The notes under the pieces were generated by a model that did not search any database, was not told the origin of the DNA, and saw only the letters and a list, made by a program, of their open reading frames with translations. A program made the translations under genes and the position numbers. Shown one piece after another: positions 52,104 to 61,545 of a DNA stretch of 64,000 bases. This DNA comes from Nitrospirota bacterium (lineage in GTDB: Bacteria > Nitrospirota > Thermodesulfovibrionia > Thermodesulfovibrionales > JdFR-88), in the NCBI GenBank assembly GCA_021813765.1, contig JAKAJM010000005.1, positions 1-64,000 on the forward strand, read 5' to 3'. The number at the start of each line of letters is the position of its first letter. The first letter of the stretch is position 1.

Positions 52104-52511
52104 ATGCGATTCATGATGTTAATGATCCCCCAGGGCTATGAGAGCGCCGCGCCCGGCAGCGTGCCGGATGCCGGGGCGGTTGAGGCCATGATGCAGTACA
52201 ACAGGCAACTTAAGGAGGCCGGTGTGTTGTTGTCGCTTGAGGGCCTGCAACCGCCGTCAATGGGCGCCCGTGTCACTTTTTCAGGAGGCAGGCCGAAGGT
52301 GGCCAAGGGGCCCTTCACCGGGGTGAAGGAGACTTTGGGCGGTTACTGGATGATACAGGTGAAATCAAGGGATGAGGCAATCGAATGGGCCAAGCGCTGC
52401 CCGGTCCAGGACGGCTCGATAATCGAGATCCGCCAGGTGCAGGAATTAACGGATTTTCCCGCCGATATTCAGGCGGTCATGGCAGGGTTTGAGGAATTGC
52501 AGCACCATTAA
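52104..52511 (+). CDS. YCII-related (DGPF-like) domain protein
   Basis: This 135-residue protein has MRFMMLMIPQGYESAAPG at the start, MMQYNRQLKEAGVLLSLEGLQP in the first helix, KGPFTGVKETLGGYWMIQV and DEAIEWAKRCPVQDGSIIEI. This is the DGPF/YCII pattern seen in Streptomyces SCO3342-type proteins, often beside ECF sigma factors; here none is near. GGAAGGAGG stands ahead of the ATG at 52104, so an upstream in-frame ATG at 51996 is not used. Function unknown. Confidence 0.85.
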   Translation: MRFMMLMIPQGYESAAPGSVPDAGAVEAMMQYNRQLKEAGVLLSLEGLQPPSMGARVTFSGGRPKVAKGPFTGVKETLGGYWMIQVKSRDEAIEWAKRCPVQDGSIIEIRQVQELTDFPADIQAVMAGFEELQHH

Positions 52512-52560
52512 TCGCCGAGCGCGTTCAACTATACTTTTAATATGCTCCGGGGCTTTGACT

Positions 52561-53700
52561 CTATGCCTCGGGCAGCAGGATGTCCACGGTTGTCCCGCGG
52601 CCGCGCATGCTTGAGACCTTAACATCGCCACCCATCCTGGTTATCATTTTTTTGACAATCACCAGCCCCAGCCCCGTGCCCTGTTTTTTGGTCGTGTTGA
52701 AAGGTTTGAAGAGATTGTCCATTTGTTCTTTTGCCATGCCGCAGCCATTGTCCGCCACGCGGACTATCAGCGTCCTGCCAACTTTGAAAAGCCCAAAGAG
52801 TATTTCAGCTCCGGCAACGCCCGCAAGCGCGTCCACGGAGTTTGCCACCAGGTTCAGAAGGACCTGCTTCAAGGCCCTCGGATCGCACAGGGCGGATGCG
52901 GGAAACGCCGCGTCCAGCGCCACATTTATGCCCTTGTCCGGAAAATCGTATTTTATGAGCGAAACGAAATCGGCCAGAAAAAAGGACAGCTCCAGCTTCC
53001 GGATCTCAAGGGCCTCGTCCCTGTTAAAATTCTTCAGGGATTTCAGGAGGTACTCCATCCTTGCCACCTCTTTATGGATGCGTTCCAGGCATGCTCTCAT
53101 CGAAGGGTCGAGTTTTGCCTCCAGAACGCCAAGGGAAAGTTTTATGGAGTTCAGGGGGTTTGCAAGTTCATGCCTCAGTCCGGAAATGGCATAACCCAGG
53201 CTATTAGTCGTGCTTGCCGCCTCGGCTATGGATTCCAGCCGCATCCGCCCGGTCACGTCCTGGAAGACCGACACGTAGCATGTCACCCTTCCCGTCCTGT
53301 CCCTGACGGGAGAGATGGTGCCCTCGAAATGGACAAGCTCCCCGGTTTTTTTTCTGTTTGTCATGCGTCCGGCCCATGTTTTGCCGGCGGTCACCGTGTT
53401 CAGGAAACCAATGTATAAGGACCTGTCGTGCCGGTGGCTGCCCAGGACCACCGGGGATCTGCCCATCACATCCTCCCTGGAATATCCCGTGGCCCGTTCA
53501 AAGGCGGGGTTAACGTACTCTATCTTTCCCTGCCTGCATATTATCATCACGACCTCGTCCGTGGATTCCACGGCGGCCGCCAGGCGCGCCTTCTCTTCCT
53601 CTGCCCTGTCCAGGCCGGATATCTCCTGCCTGGCGAAGACCGGACCAAAGGGAGCAATGGGAACCAAGGGACCTGGCCCTGGATCATTTGCCGTTTGCAT
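52561..53700 (-). CDS. cytoplasmic PAS-domain sensor histidine kinase (orphan)
   Basis: The 379-residue kinase has no membrane segment. A PAS domain covers about 45-160 (IEYVNPAFERATGYSREDV, then a PAC-like VTCYVSVFQDVTGR). The phospho-accepting His is residue 177 in SGLRHELANPLNS. The N box is LLNLVANSVDAL, G1 VADNGCGM, F LFKPFNTT, G2 GTGLGLVIVKKM. No response regulator is adjacent. The kinase is transcribed toward the converging YCII gene. The ligand or cofactor of the PAS domain cannot be read. Confidence 0.92.
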   Translation of the reverse strand: MQTANDPGPGPLVPIAPFGPVFARQEISGLDRAEEEKARLAAAVESTDEVVMIICRQGKIEYVNPAFERATGYSREDVMGRSPVVLGSHRHDRSLYIGFLNTVTAGKTWAGRMTNRKKTGELVHFEGTISPVRDRTGRVTCYVSVFQDVTGRMRLESIAEAASTTNSLGYAISGLRHELANPLNSIKLSLGVLEAKLDPSMRACLERIHKEVARMEYLLKSLKNFNRDEALEIRKLELSFFLADFVSLIKYDFPDKGINVALDAAFPASALCDPRALKQVLLNLVANSVDALAGVAGAEILFGLFKVGRTLIVRVADNGCGMAKEQMDNLFKPFNTTKKQGTGLGLVIVKKMITRMGGDVKVSSMRGRGTTVDILLPEA

Positions 53701-54161
53701 TAGAAAGCCTCATCCTTCAATGACAGCGGGAAAGAAATAAAAATAACAAAAGATCGTCCAATACCCACAAAGCAAATCAAAAACCGCATACATTAGATTA
53801 AAAATTTCTCGTGGTAATGGATGTAATTAAGGTCACGCTTGCGGGGATATAAGAAAATTCATCAAATACATAGTTTCCCGGGAATCAATTCAAGTTGGAT
53901 AGAGATCCTCCAGACATAAAAGAACCTGGCAATACCCCGTGCAAAATTATAAAGGCCCTCTTGCATGTTTGACCCCATCTGAAATTTTGGATGTAATAAT
54001 TCCAAAAATAGACTGAAAATGGAAACGATAAGAAGAAGATGCGGGCGTTCCGCCATAAACATTATATTGTCGACCAGCGCGAAACCCTTTCCATGAACCT
54101 GCCACGAACCTGTTTTGAGCGGTCAGACAAGAAAGAAAATTCAATAAAACTAAAAAAAGTC
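53701..54161. other. AT-rich interval without a recognisable gene
   Basis: Base composition is visibly lower in GC than in neighbouring genes. Two overlapping minus-strand frames (about 53862-54062 and 53947-54144) contain no known domain, and their mutual overlap suggests degraded or non-coding DNA. Immediately after the tRNA a T7 run (54154-54160 read on the minus strand) may end its transcript. Confidence 0.35.
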
Positions 54162-54240
<79 letters not shown>

Positions 54241-54248
54241 TACCAGAT

Positions 54249-54278
54249 AGTTTAAGGGGTTTTTAGAAGCCAAGTCAA
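54249..54278 (-). promoter_or_regulatory. promoter of tRNA-Pro
   Basis: On the minus strand TTGACT (54273-54278), an 18-base spacer and TAAACT (54249-54254) put the start a few bases ahead of the tRNA 5' end. Confidence 0.65.
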
Positions 54279-54329
54279 GAAACATTAAGAAGGAAAAAGA
54301 ACGGAGAAAGAAAAAGGAGGATGGCGCGG

Positions 54330-55487
54330 CTATAGCCTCCTTTTAAGCAGAAAGAAGAGCTGCTCCTTGATCTTGTCGGCAACCGGTCTTTGCCTCCACT
54401 GCTCCAGGGTGATCTCCCGCGCATTTGCAAGGTCTTCTTTAAAGATGTCCCCAAGCATTCCCGCAAACCCGTCATCCAGTATGCCCACGTTGCCCTCGTC
54501 GTTCCATCTGAGGGACTGAAAATCCAGGTTGGCCGAACCCACAACGCTCCAGGTCAGGTCGAAAACGAAGGTCTTTGCATGCAGGACCTGCCCCATGTAA
54601 TGGTATATCTCTATGCCCGCCTTCAAAAGCCTTTCGTAACATGCCATCCCCGCGAATTTCGCCATCGGCACATCGGTGTGGCCCTGAAGCAGAAGTTTTA
54701 CAGCCACGCCTCTGCGGGCAGCGGCCTCCAGCGTCTCTATCATCCTTCTGGACGGCACGAAGTAGGCGGTGGTCAGCAGGATGCTTTTTTTAGCGTGGTT
54801 GATGCTGTAATAAAGAAGCCTCCTCAGCCGCCTCCGCCCTTTTCCGGAGCCCGCGAATATGGGGATAACGGGAAGGCTTCCTTGTCTGGGACATCGTGCC
54901 GCGGCCGCCTCCAAGGGCTGTTTCCCCCATACGTTCCACGATTTCCTGAATTTTTCCAGAAGGACATGAGCTGCCGGGCCTTTTATCAGCACGCCGGTGT
55001 CCCGCCAGCCCTTTTTATGCCTAAGATGGAGCCCCATGTATTCATTTGCGATATTCAAACCCCCGGTGAATGCGGTCTCCCCGTCTATGATGATGAGTTT
55101 CCGGTGGTCCCGGTGGGCATATCTAAGAGGGGCATAAAATTTGAAGACGTATGAGGACCCCACCCGCACGCCGGCCTCCATCATCTCGCGCCAGAAACTG
55201 CGCGGGGTGCCAAAGGAACCGAAATGGTCATAAAGCACGTAGACCTGCACTCCCTCGCGGGCCTTCTCTTTCAGTATCGCCGAAAGCTCCAGACCGGTGT
55301 CGTCATTCCTGTAGATGTAGAATTCGAGGCATATGAAAGAACGGGCGGCCCTTACGCTTTCAAGGATGCGCTTAAAGGCTTCCTCTCCCCGCCAAAGCAG
55401 TTCCACATGGTTGCCTGCCGCGAACCTGTCCCTGTAAATGTGCTCTATATCGGCTGCGGCAAAGCCGTCTTTCACCAGGAAGCTCAT
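54330..55487 (-). CDS. cardiolipin synthase-type phospholipase D protein
   Basis: Two HKD motifs define it: HRKLIIIDGETAFTGGLN and HAKTFVFDLTWSVVGSAN. Between them, ILLTTAYFVPSRRMIETL is typical of bacterial cardiolipin synthases (ClsA/ClsB group), which condense phosphatidylglycerol. There are no N-terminal membrane helices, so it is nearer ClsB. I use the ATG at 55487 (385 residues, MSFLVKDGFAA); a TTG further out at 55547 adds a Cys-rich lead with no ribosome site. Neither start has a clear Shine-Dalgarno. Confidence 0.88.
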   Translation of the reverse strand: MSFLVKDGFAAADIEHIYRDRFAAGNHVELLWRGEEAFKRILESVRAARSFICLEFYIYRNDDTGLELSAILKEKAREGVQVYVLYDHFGSFGTPRSFWREMMEAGVRVGSSYVFKFYAPLRYAHRDHRKLIIIDGETAFTGGLNIANEYMGLHLRHKKGWRDTGVLIKGPAAHVLLEKFRKSWNVWGKQPLEAAAARCPRQGSLPVIPIFAGSGKGRRRLRRLLYYSINHAKKSILLTTAYFVPSRRMIETLEAAARRGVAVKLLLQGHTDVPMAKFAGMACYERLLKAGIEIYHYMGQVLHAKTFVFDLTWSVVGSANLDFQSLRWNDEGNVGILDDGFAGMLGDIFKEDLANAREITLEQWRQRPVADKIKEQLFFLLKRRL

Positions 55488-55622
55488 TATAAGGGGATTA
55501 TAACAAAAGGTATTGTCAACGGGGCAAAACGGCGTGTATTTAAGCAATTTTGCCTTTTTTTTGTTAGAATGAAGCTCAAACTCCAGATTCCAGATTAAGG
55601 TTTTTTGTTTTTATTTAAAAAA

Positions 55623-57053
55623 ATGGAAACCGGCAAAAGTCCAATGGCGCATGCGCCCAGTCCAGGCTACAGCATTGCAATAAGATGCGAGATAGAAAAC
55701 AGGATTGGCATGTTCGCCAGGATCGCGCAGGCCATCAGCGTCACCAGCGGGGACCTTGGCTCCGTAGATATCGTCCGGGTGGAAAAAGGAAAGATCATCA
55801 GGGACATCACCGTAAACGCGCGGGATGAAGCCCATGAAAAAGAGATAGTAAAGGCTGTAAGGGCGGTAGAAGGGCTGAAGGTCCTGCGCGTCCTGGACAA
55901 GACCTTTTCCTCTCACGTGGGGGGCAAGATAGAGATACACAACAGGTTCCCCATAAAAAACAGGGACGATCTCTCCAAGGTCTACACGCCCGGCGTGGCA
56001 AGGGTATGCACCGACATCGCGGGAAACAGGGAGCACGCCTGGCGCTACACCATAAAAGGCAACTCGGTGGCGATAATAACCGATGGCACCGCTGTGCTTG
56101 GCCTTGGCAACATCGGTCCGGAGGCCGCCATGCCGGTAATGGAAGGCAAGGCGATGCTCTTCAAGGAGTTCGGGGGTGTTGATGCCTTTCCGTTCGCCCT
56201 GGCCACCACGGACACGGAAGAGATAGTAAATACCGTCAAGAACGTGGCCGTCGCCTTTGGCGGCATAAACCTGGAAGACATTTCGGCCCCAAGGTGTTTC
56301 GAGATAGAGACCAGGCTCCGGCGGGCTCTCGACATCCCGGTCTTCCATGACGACCAGCACGGCACGGCGGTCATCATAACGGCTGCTCTCATGAACGTGG
56401 GCAGGCTCCTGAAAAAGGACATGAGGAAGATGAGGACGGTCATTTCCGGGGCGGGCGCGGCCGGCATGGCCACCGCCAGGATGCTCATCTCCTCCGGCAT
56501 GAAAGACATTACCGTTTGTGACAGGGCGGGCGCCATCCATACAGGCAGGCGAAAGGACATGAACCCGTATAAAAGGCAGCTTGCAAGGCTTACGAACCCG
56601 GGGAAGATAAAAGGCGGGATAGGGGATGCCATGCGGGGGGCGGACGTTTTCATCGGACTTTCCGCACCAAACGTCATAACCGCTGAAGACATATCAAGGA
56701 TGTCAAAAGCCCGGGTGATATTCGCGCTGGCCAACCCGGAGCCAGAGATATCCCCGGAGGAGGCGCTACCTCTGGCCAGGGTCCTGGCTACTGGGCGGTC
56801 GGATTACCCAAACCAGGTAAATAATATGCTGGCCTTCCCCGGCATCTTCAGGGGCCTGCTGGATGCAAAGGCAACGGGCGTGAACGAGCAGATAAAGTTC
56901 GCCGCCGCCCGCGCCATAGCCCACACGGTGAAAGAAGACGAGCTTCACGAGGACTATATACTTCCCAGCATCTTTGACAGGAAGGTGACCGCCGCCGTGG
57001 CGCGCGCCGTTACGGACACCGCCGGGAAAACCGGTCTGGCCAGGCATTTTTAA
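55623..57053 (+). CDS. NAD(P)-dependent malic enzyme with N-terminal ACT domain
   Basis: An ACT-like regulatory domain (about residues 15-90, RIEIENRIGMFARIAQ-type) precedes the malic N domain (SKVYTPGVARVC, AIITDGTAVLGLGNIGP, MEGKAMLFKEFGG) and a Rossmann domain (VISGAGAAGMATARML). DDQHGTAVIITAAL is a metal and malate region. The enzyme decarboxylates malate to pyruvate, which the porGDAB enzyme could use. The ACT fusion suggests amino-acid control. The ATG at 55623 is chosen; TTG 55605 and ATG 55644 are alternatives, none with a good ribosome site. Confidence 0.9.
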   Translation: METGKSPMAHAPSPGYSIAIRCEIENRIGMFARIAQAISVTSGDLGSVDIVRVEKGKIIRDITVNARDEAHEKEIVKAVRAVEGLKVLRVLDKTFSSHVGGKIEIHNRFPIKNRDDLSKVYTPGVARVCTDIAGNREHAWRYTIKGNSVAIITDGTAVLGLGNIGPEAAMPVMEGKAMLFKEFGGVDAFPFALATTDTEEIVNTVKNVAVAFGGINLEDISAPRCFEIETRLRRALDIPVFHDDQHGTAVIITAALMNVGRLLKKDMRKMRTVISGAGAAGMATARMLISSGMKDITVCDRAGAIHTGRRKDMNPYKRQLARLTNPGKIKGGIGDAMRGADVFIGLSAPNVITAEDISRMSKARVIFALANPEPEISPEEALPLARVLATGRSDYPNQVNNMLAFPGIFRGLLDAKATGVNEQIKFAAARAIAHTVKEDELHEDYILPSIFDRKVTAAVARAVTDTAGKTGLARHF

Positions 57054-57105
57054 TAATCCGATGCATTTGTTTGTTCCTCTTAAAGAGAAAAGGAGGGTTT
57101 GAAAG

Positions 57106-57915
57106 TTGCCTGAAACAACGGAGGCTCTAGGGCTTTCCGGCCTTGCTCCCGGGATAAGGGAGCAGGTCGCGCCGTTTCTGAACGGAATAGTCAAGGGTTT
57201 TTTCCCCGGCGGGCAGCTGCATTCGATCCACATAGTGGGCAGCGTCCTCACCCCCGATTACCATCCGAAGACCTCGGACATAAACTCGGTCGTTATCCTG
57301 GAGCATGTGGACCTGGAGGCGATAAAAAGAGTGGCCGCCATAGGGAAGCCCTACGCTAAAAAAGCAAAAAACCTCTCCCCGCCGCTTGTAATGACCCCCG
57401 CGCACATAAGGGATTCCCTGAACGTCTTTCCCATCGAATATCTGAATTTCAAACTGATCCATGAGACCGTCTGGGGTGAGGATATCTTTTCCGGACTGGA
57501 GATAGACAGGAAGGACCTGAGGCTCCAGTGCGAGCGGGAGCTGGAAATAATGCTGGTGGGGCTCAGGCAGGGTTATCTGAAGATGGTCGAGGACGACAAA
57601 AAACTCACCGAGGCCTTTTTCAGGTCCATAAAATCATATGTCCCGCTTTTCAGGGGCCTTATTTATCTGCTGGGCGGGGAAACGGAAAAAACAAAAACCC
57701 CGCCGGTTGCCGCCTGCGAGGTCCCAGTTGCTGCCCGTGAGGTCATAGACAAGCTGTCGGCCATTACGGGGGTGAACACTTATGCCTTCGCCAAGGTCCA
57801 CGAAAGGAAAAAATTCGGGACAAGGCTATCCTCGGAAGAACTGGGCACCGCATTCGAGCAATATTATGAGGCAGCCAGCAAACTGGCGGAAATAACGGAT
57901 GCAGCCAAGATTTAA
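57106..57915 (+). CDS. nucleotidyltransferase-like protein of unknown role
   Basis: This 269-residue protein reads IHIVGSVLTPDYHPKTSDINSVVIL near residue 40-65, resembling the GS-x(8-12)-D-x-D active-site strand of minimal nucleotidyltransferases, although the DxD is DIN. LNVFPIEYLNFKLIHETVWG follows where such proteins hold a third acid. The rest is helical. It may be an inactive or divergent member. The TTG start is supported by AAAGGAGGG. It overlaps the TPM-domain gene by 17 bases, which implies joint expression. Confidence 0.65.
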   Translation: MPETTEALGLSGLAPGIREQVAPFLNGIVKGFFPGGQLHSIHIVGSVLTPDYHPKTSDINSVVILEHVDLEAIKRVAAIGKPYAKKAKNLSPPLVMTPAHIRDSLNVFPIEYLNFKLIHETVWGEDIFSGLEIDRKDLRLQCERELEIMLVGLRQGYLKMVEDDKKLTEAFFRSIKSYVPLFRGLIYLLGGETEKTKTPPVAACEVPVAAREVIDKLSAITGVNTYAFAKVHERKKFGTRLSSEELGTAFEQYYEAASKLAEITDAAKI

Positions 57916-58738
57916 GGCCCCGCATTTTTATCCGCATTTCCGGGCGCTCCTTTTACTGGCATTTTTTGTTTTTCTTTCGGGCACGTTCCTTTACTCCGGT
58001 CTTGCCTTTGGCAGTTCCGCGCCCGATGGTTTTTTGAAAAACCTGCCCTCCATGCCCACGGATTATGTTACGGACCTTGCCGGGATAATAGGTCCGGGGA
58101 CCAGGCAGGAGCTGAACGGCTATTTGCAGGAGCTGGAGAAAAAGACATCCGCGCAGGTGCTTGTGCTTACGGTGCCAAGCCTTGATGGGCGGGCCATAGA
58201 GGATTATTCGATGGCAGTCGCGGAAAAATGGAAGCCCGGACAAAAGGGGAAAGACAACGGGGTGCTGTTGCTTGTGGCGCTAAAAGAGCGCCATTACCGG
58301 TTCGAGGTTGGCTACGGGCTTGAAGGTGCGCTGCCGGACAGTTTCGTGGGCACCGTTGGGCGTGAGTACCTGGTCCCTTATTTTAAGAAGGGTGATTATT
58401 CGGACGGCATCTCCCTGGCTGTACAAGCCGTGGCTTTTCAGATAGCCCAGGATGCCGGTGTGCGGATAACAGGGCTGGCCAACGCCCCGTCCCCGATGGA
58501 TGTGGCCGGGCAGCCGCAGGGGCAGAGCCTTTTCAGCCTCATTGGCATGGGCATATTCTTTCTGATCGTCTTGCTGCTTTTCATAAGGCACCCGGGGCTG
58601 TTCCTGTTTTTCCTCCTTGGCGGAGGAGGGGGCGGGTTTGGCGGCTTTGGCGGCGGGGGTGGAGGTTTTGGAGGCGGAAGTTTTGGCGGTGGCGGCGGAG
58701 GAGGATTCGGAGGCGGAGGAGCAAGCGGCGGGTGGTAG
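57899..58738 (+). CDS. TPM-domain membrane protein (YgcG/Psb32-like)
   Basis: A signal peptide or first helix (LLLLAFFVFLSGTFLYSGLAFG) leads to the TPM domain: YVTDLAGIIGPGTRQELNGYL, TSAQVLVLTVPSLDGRAIEDYS and DNGVLLLVALKERHYRFEVGYGLEGALPD, here broken into its pieces. A second helix (GMGIFFLIVLLLFI) and a tail of about 45 residues, mostly Gly with Phe, end in ASGGW. This form is usually paired with LemA, as here. Role unknown; perhaps envelope or membrane-protein turnover. Confidence 0.9.
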   Translation: MQPRFKAPHFYPHFRALLLLAFFVFLSGTFLYSGLAFGSSAPDGFLKNLPSMPTDYVTDLAGIIGPGTRQELNGYLQELEKKTSAQVLVLTVPSLDGRAIEDYSMAVAEKWKPGQKGKDNGVLLLVALKERHYRFEVGYGLEGALPDSFVGTVGREYLVPYFKKGDYSDGISLAVQAVAFQIAQDAGVRITGLANAPSPMDVAGQPQGQSLFSLIGMGIFFLIVLLLFIRHPGLFLFFLLGGGGGGFGGFGGGGGGFGGGSFGGGGGGGFGGGGASGGW

Positions 58739-58846
58739 GCCCCAAAGATAAAAACAAAAAAGCGTGCCGGTTCAAAATAAAAAAATCGGAGCCCGGTAAA
58801 TTAAATTAGAGAACGCAATCAAGGTTCAAGGAGGTATCTTTAAAAA

Positions 58847-59422
58847 ATGTCCAATGGTGTGAAAGCGGCCCTGATTTCGGTGGCGGCGCTAGTGCTCGCG
58901 GGGGTCATCATTGCCTCTACCATAATATCGGGGTACAACAGGGTTGTAATAATGGATGAGAACGTTAAAAACGGTTGGGCGCAGGTTGAAAACCAGCTGA
59001 AAAGGAGATACGACCTGATACCAAACCTGGTGGAGACGGTAAAGGGCTATGCGGCCCATGAAAAGGGCTTGTTCGAGGACATAGCCGCCGCAAGGACCAA
59101 ATATTTCCAGGCCCATACAACCAAAGACAAGATAGATGCCGCCAACCAGATGGAAGGCCCCCTTTCAAGGCTTCTTCTTTTGCAGGAGCGCTACCCGGAA
59201 TTGAAGGCTAATGAAAACTTTTTGAAGCTCCAGGACAGCCTGGAGGGGACTGAAAACAGGATAGCCGTGGCGCGCAAAAGATACAACGACGACGTTCTGG
59301 CGCTTAACTCCTATATAAGGACGTTCATGGGCAGGTTCTATGCGGGCTTCGCGGGCGTCAGTGAGGCCCAATACTACCATATCCCTGCCGGGCAGTCGGA
59401 GGCGCCAAGAGTGAAGTTTTAA
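58847..59422 (+). CDS. lemA: LemA family protein
   Basis: One N-terminal helix (LISVAALVLAGVIIASTIISG) and a long helical periplasmic or cytoplasmic domain: YNRVVIMDENVKNGWAQVEN, LKRRYDLIPNLVETVKGYAA, YPELKANENFLKLQDSLEGT and ENRIAVARKRYNDDVLALNS are near-invariant LemA marks. 191 residues is normal. AGGAGGT precedes the ATG. It sits between the TPM protein and ftsH, consistent with a membrane quality-control group. Confidence 0.96.
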   Translation: MSNGVKAALISVAALVLAGVIIASTIISGYNRVVIMDENVKNGWAQVENQLKRRYDLIPNLVETVKGYAAHEKGLFEDIAAARTKYFQAHTTKDKIDAANQMEGPLSRLLLLQERYPELKANENFLKLQDSLEGTENRIAVARKRYNDDVLALNSYIRTFMGRFYAGFAGVSEAQYYHIPAGQSEAPRVKF

Positions 59423-59429
59423 AATGAGT

Positions 59430-59462
59430 GGGAGAGGGGGAGCGAAAGCGGGGTGTGAGGGA
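59430..59462 (+). repeat. half copy of a palindromic repeat
   Basis: A GGGAGAGGGGGAGCG and GCGGGGTGTGAGGG stretch resembles the right half of the repeat at 42127. It fills most of the 131-base lemA-ftsH gap. Confidence 0.4.
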
Positions 59463-59553
59463 ATGGCGTTTTTTTTGAACGAGGGGAAAAACATTCCGGA
59501 GGGGCGAGGTCTTGCTACTTTGGGCCTGCAATACTAGAATTTGAAACAGGGCC

Positions 59554-61497
59554 ATGGTCAAAAAACAAACAACCCCTGAAAACGAAAAGAATCCTGACCA
59601 GCAGGACAAGCTAAGCCAGTGGCGATGGGTTGCAGCCATCGTCTTTTTCTTTCTGCTTCTGTACCTCTGGCAGACTTTCAATTACAAGACGCAGGAGGAG
59701 CAGCAGGCATATACCATTACCTACAGCACCTTCCAGAACCAGTTGGACTCCGGTAACATCCAGTCCGTGACCATACAGGGGCTTACGGTCACGGGGCAGT
59801 TCAAGCAGGAGGTGCAGGTTACCCCGGAGGGCGGCAAACCGGCAAAAGCAAAGGCGTTCAAGACGTTCCTGCCCGAATTTCAGGGGCAGGGGCTCATGGA
59901 TAAGCTAAGGGCAAAGGGCGTCTCGATAGACGTAAAGCCCAAGCAAAAATCCTCCCCGCTTCTGGATATCATAATGGGCATACTTCCTTGGGTCCTCATA
60001 ATAGGGGTATGGATGCTGCTTATGAGGCGCACGGCAAGGCAGATAAGCGGCGGGCCGGGTGGGCTTTTTTCCTTCGGGGAGAGCAAGGCAAGGCTTTTTG
60101 AGGGGGATGGCAAGACCCCGAAGATAACCTTCAAGGACGTTGCCGGTATGGACAATGCCAAGAGGGAGCTTCGGGAGATAATAGAATTCCTCAGGGACCC
60201 ATCGAAGTACATGCAGATGGGGGCAAAGGTGCCCAAGGGCATGCTGCTCGTGGGCCCTCCAGGGACAGGCAAAACGCTCCTGGCGCGCGCCGTTGCAGGC
60301 GAAGCCGGAACGCCTTTTTACAGCATCAGCGCCTCTGAGTTCATAGAGATGTTTGTGGGAGTGGGGGCGGCAAGGGTTAGGGACCTGTTCAAGAAAGCCA
60401 AGGCCACCCAGCCCAGCATAATCTTCATCGACGAGATCGACGCCGTGGGGCGCACAAGGGGGGCGGGATTTGGCGGAGGACATGATGAGAGGGAGCAGAC
60501 GCTGAACCAGCTTCTGGGGGAGATGGACGGGTTCGAGCCCCACGAGGCGGTGATAATCATGGCCGCTACCAACAGGCCCGACGTCCTGGACCCCGCGCTC
60601 CTTAGGCCGGGGAGGTTTGACAGGCATATAGTGATAGACAGGCCCGGACTGAAAGAGAGGAAGGCCATACTGGAGATACACGTCAGGGGCAAGAGCCTTG
60701 CCCCCGGCGTTGACCTGGAGAAAGTTGCCAGGGGCACCCCAGGAATGACGGGCGCCGACCTTGAAAACCTGGCAAACGAGGCCGCGCTTATTGCCATCAG
60801 GCAGGACAAGAAGCGGATAGACATGAAGGATTTCGATGAGGCCAGGGACATACTGCTTATGGGCTCGGTGCGGGAGGAGACCATAAGCGATCTTGAAAAA
60901 CGCATCACCGCTTATCATGAATCCGGCCACACTATCGTGGCCTCGGAGCTGCCTGGTGCAGATCCCATACACAAGGTAAGCATAGTGCCCAGGGGCATGG
61001 CGATGGGCATAACCCAGCTTCTGCCGGAGGAAGACAGGCATTATTATCCCCGCAACTATCTTCTGGACAAGCTGGCCGTGGCGCTTGGTGGCAGGGTGGC
61101 GGAAAAGATCGCCTTTAATGACGTAAGCACAGGGGCGCAAAACGATCTTAAGGAGGCAACCGCCCTGGCGGAAAAGATGGTTGCCCAGTGGGGTATGAGC
61201 GACAGGGTGGGCCCTATAAATCTTGGAAGGGGAGAGGAGCACCCTTTTCTGGGGCGAGAGCTTGCCCAGCCAAAACGCTACAGCGAGGGCATGGCATGGC
61301 TGATGGACCAGGAGATAAGAAAACTTATCGAGGAGGCCCAGGCCAGGGCCGAAGAGATATTGCGGGACAAAAGAGAGGCCCTTGACAGGCTGGCCGGGGA
61401 GCTTGTAAAAGAAGAGTCCCTGGACAGAGAGCAGATAGAAAAGATCATAGGCCCGCCGAAAAAGAAACGGGAACCCGGCCCGCCGCCGCAAAAATGA
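59554..61497 (+). CDS. ftsH: membrane ATP-dependent zinc metalloprotease FtsH
   Basis: FtsH degrades membrane and short-lived cytosolic proteins. After a charged start come helix 1 ([15 protein letters not shown]), a periplasmic domain ([18 protein letters not shown]) and helix 2 ([18 protein letters not shown]). The AAA part has Walker [11 protein letters not shown] (from residue 233), Walker [12 protein letters not shown] and SRH region RPGRFDRHI. The protease zinc motif is HESGH at 455-459. At 647 residues it is normal, with a Lys/Pro tail. It is 56 bases ahead of the DUF362 gene. Confidence 0.97.
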   Translation: MVKKQTTPENEKNPDQQDKLSQWRWVAAIVFFFLLLYLWQTFNYKTQEEQQAYTITYSTFQNQLDSGNIQSVTIQGLTVTGQFKQEVQVTPEGGKPAKAKAFKTFLPEFQGQGLMDKLRAKGVSIDVKPKQKSSPLLDIIMGILPWVLIIGVWMLLMRRTARQISGGPGGLFSFGESKARLFEGDGKTPKITFKDVAGMDNAKRELREIIEFLRDPSKYMQMGAKVPKGMLLVGPPGTGKTLLARAVAGEAGTPFYSISASEFIEMFVGVGAARVRDLFKKAKATQPSIIFIDEIDAVGRTRGAGFGGGHDEREQTLNQLLGEMDGFEPHEAVIIMAATNRPDVLDPALLRPGRFDRHIVIDRPGLKERKAILEIHVRGKSLAPGVDLEKVARGTPGMTGADLENLANEAALIAIRQDKKRIDMKDFDEARDILLMGSVREETISDLEKRITAYHESGHTIVASELPGADPIHKVSIVPRGMAMGITQLLPEEDRHYYPRNYLLDKLAVALGGRVAEKIAFNDVSTGAQNDLKEATALAEKMVAQWGMSDRVGPINLGRGEEHPFLGRELAQPKRYSEGMAWLMDQEIRKLIEEAQARAEEILRDKREALDRLAGELVKEESLDREQIEKIIGPPKKKREPGPPPQK

Positions 61498-61545
61498 AGC
61501 CTTAAAAAAATATAAAATATATATCGCTTTGAAAGGTGCCCGGTA

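Noticed and set aside
59905-61491. 528-codon frame opposite ftsH
   Set aside because: It is an antisense shadow; ftsH is complete with Walker and zinc motifs.
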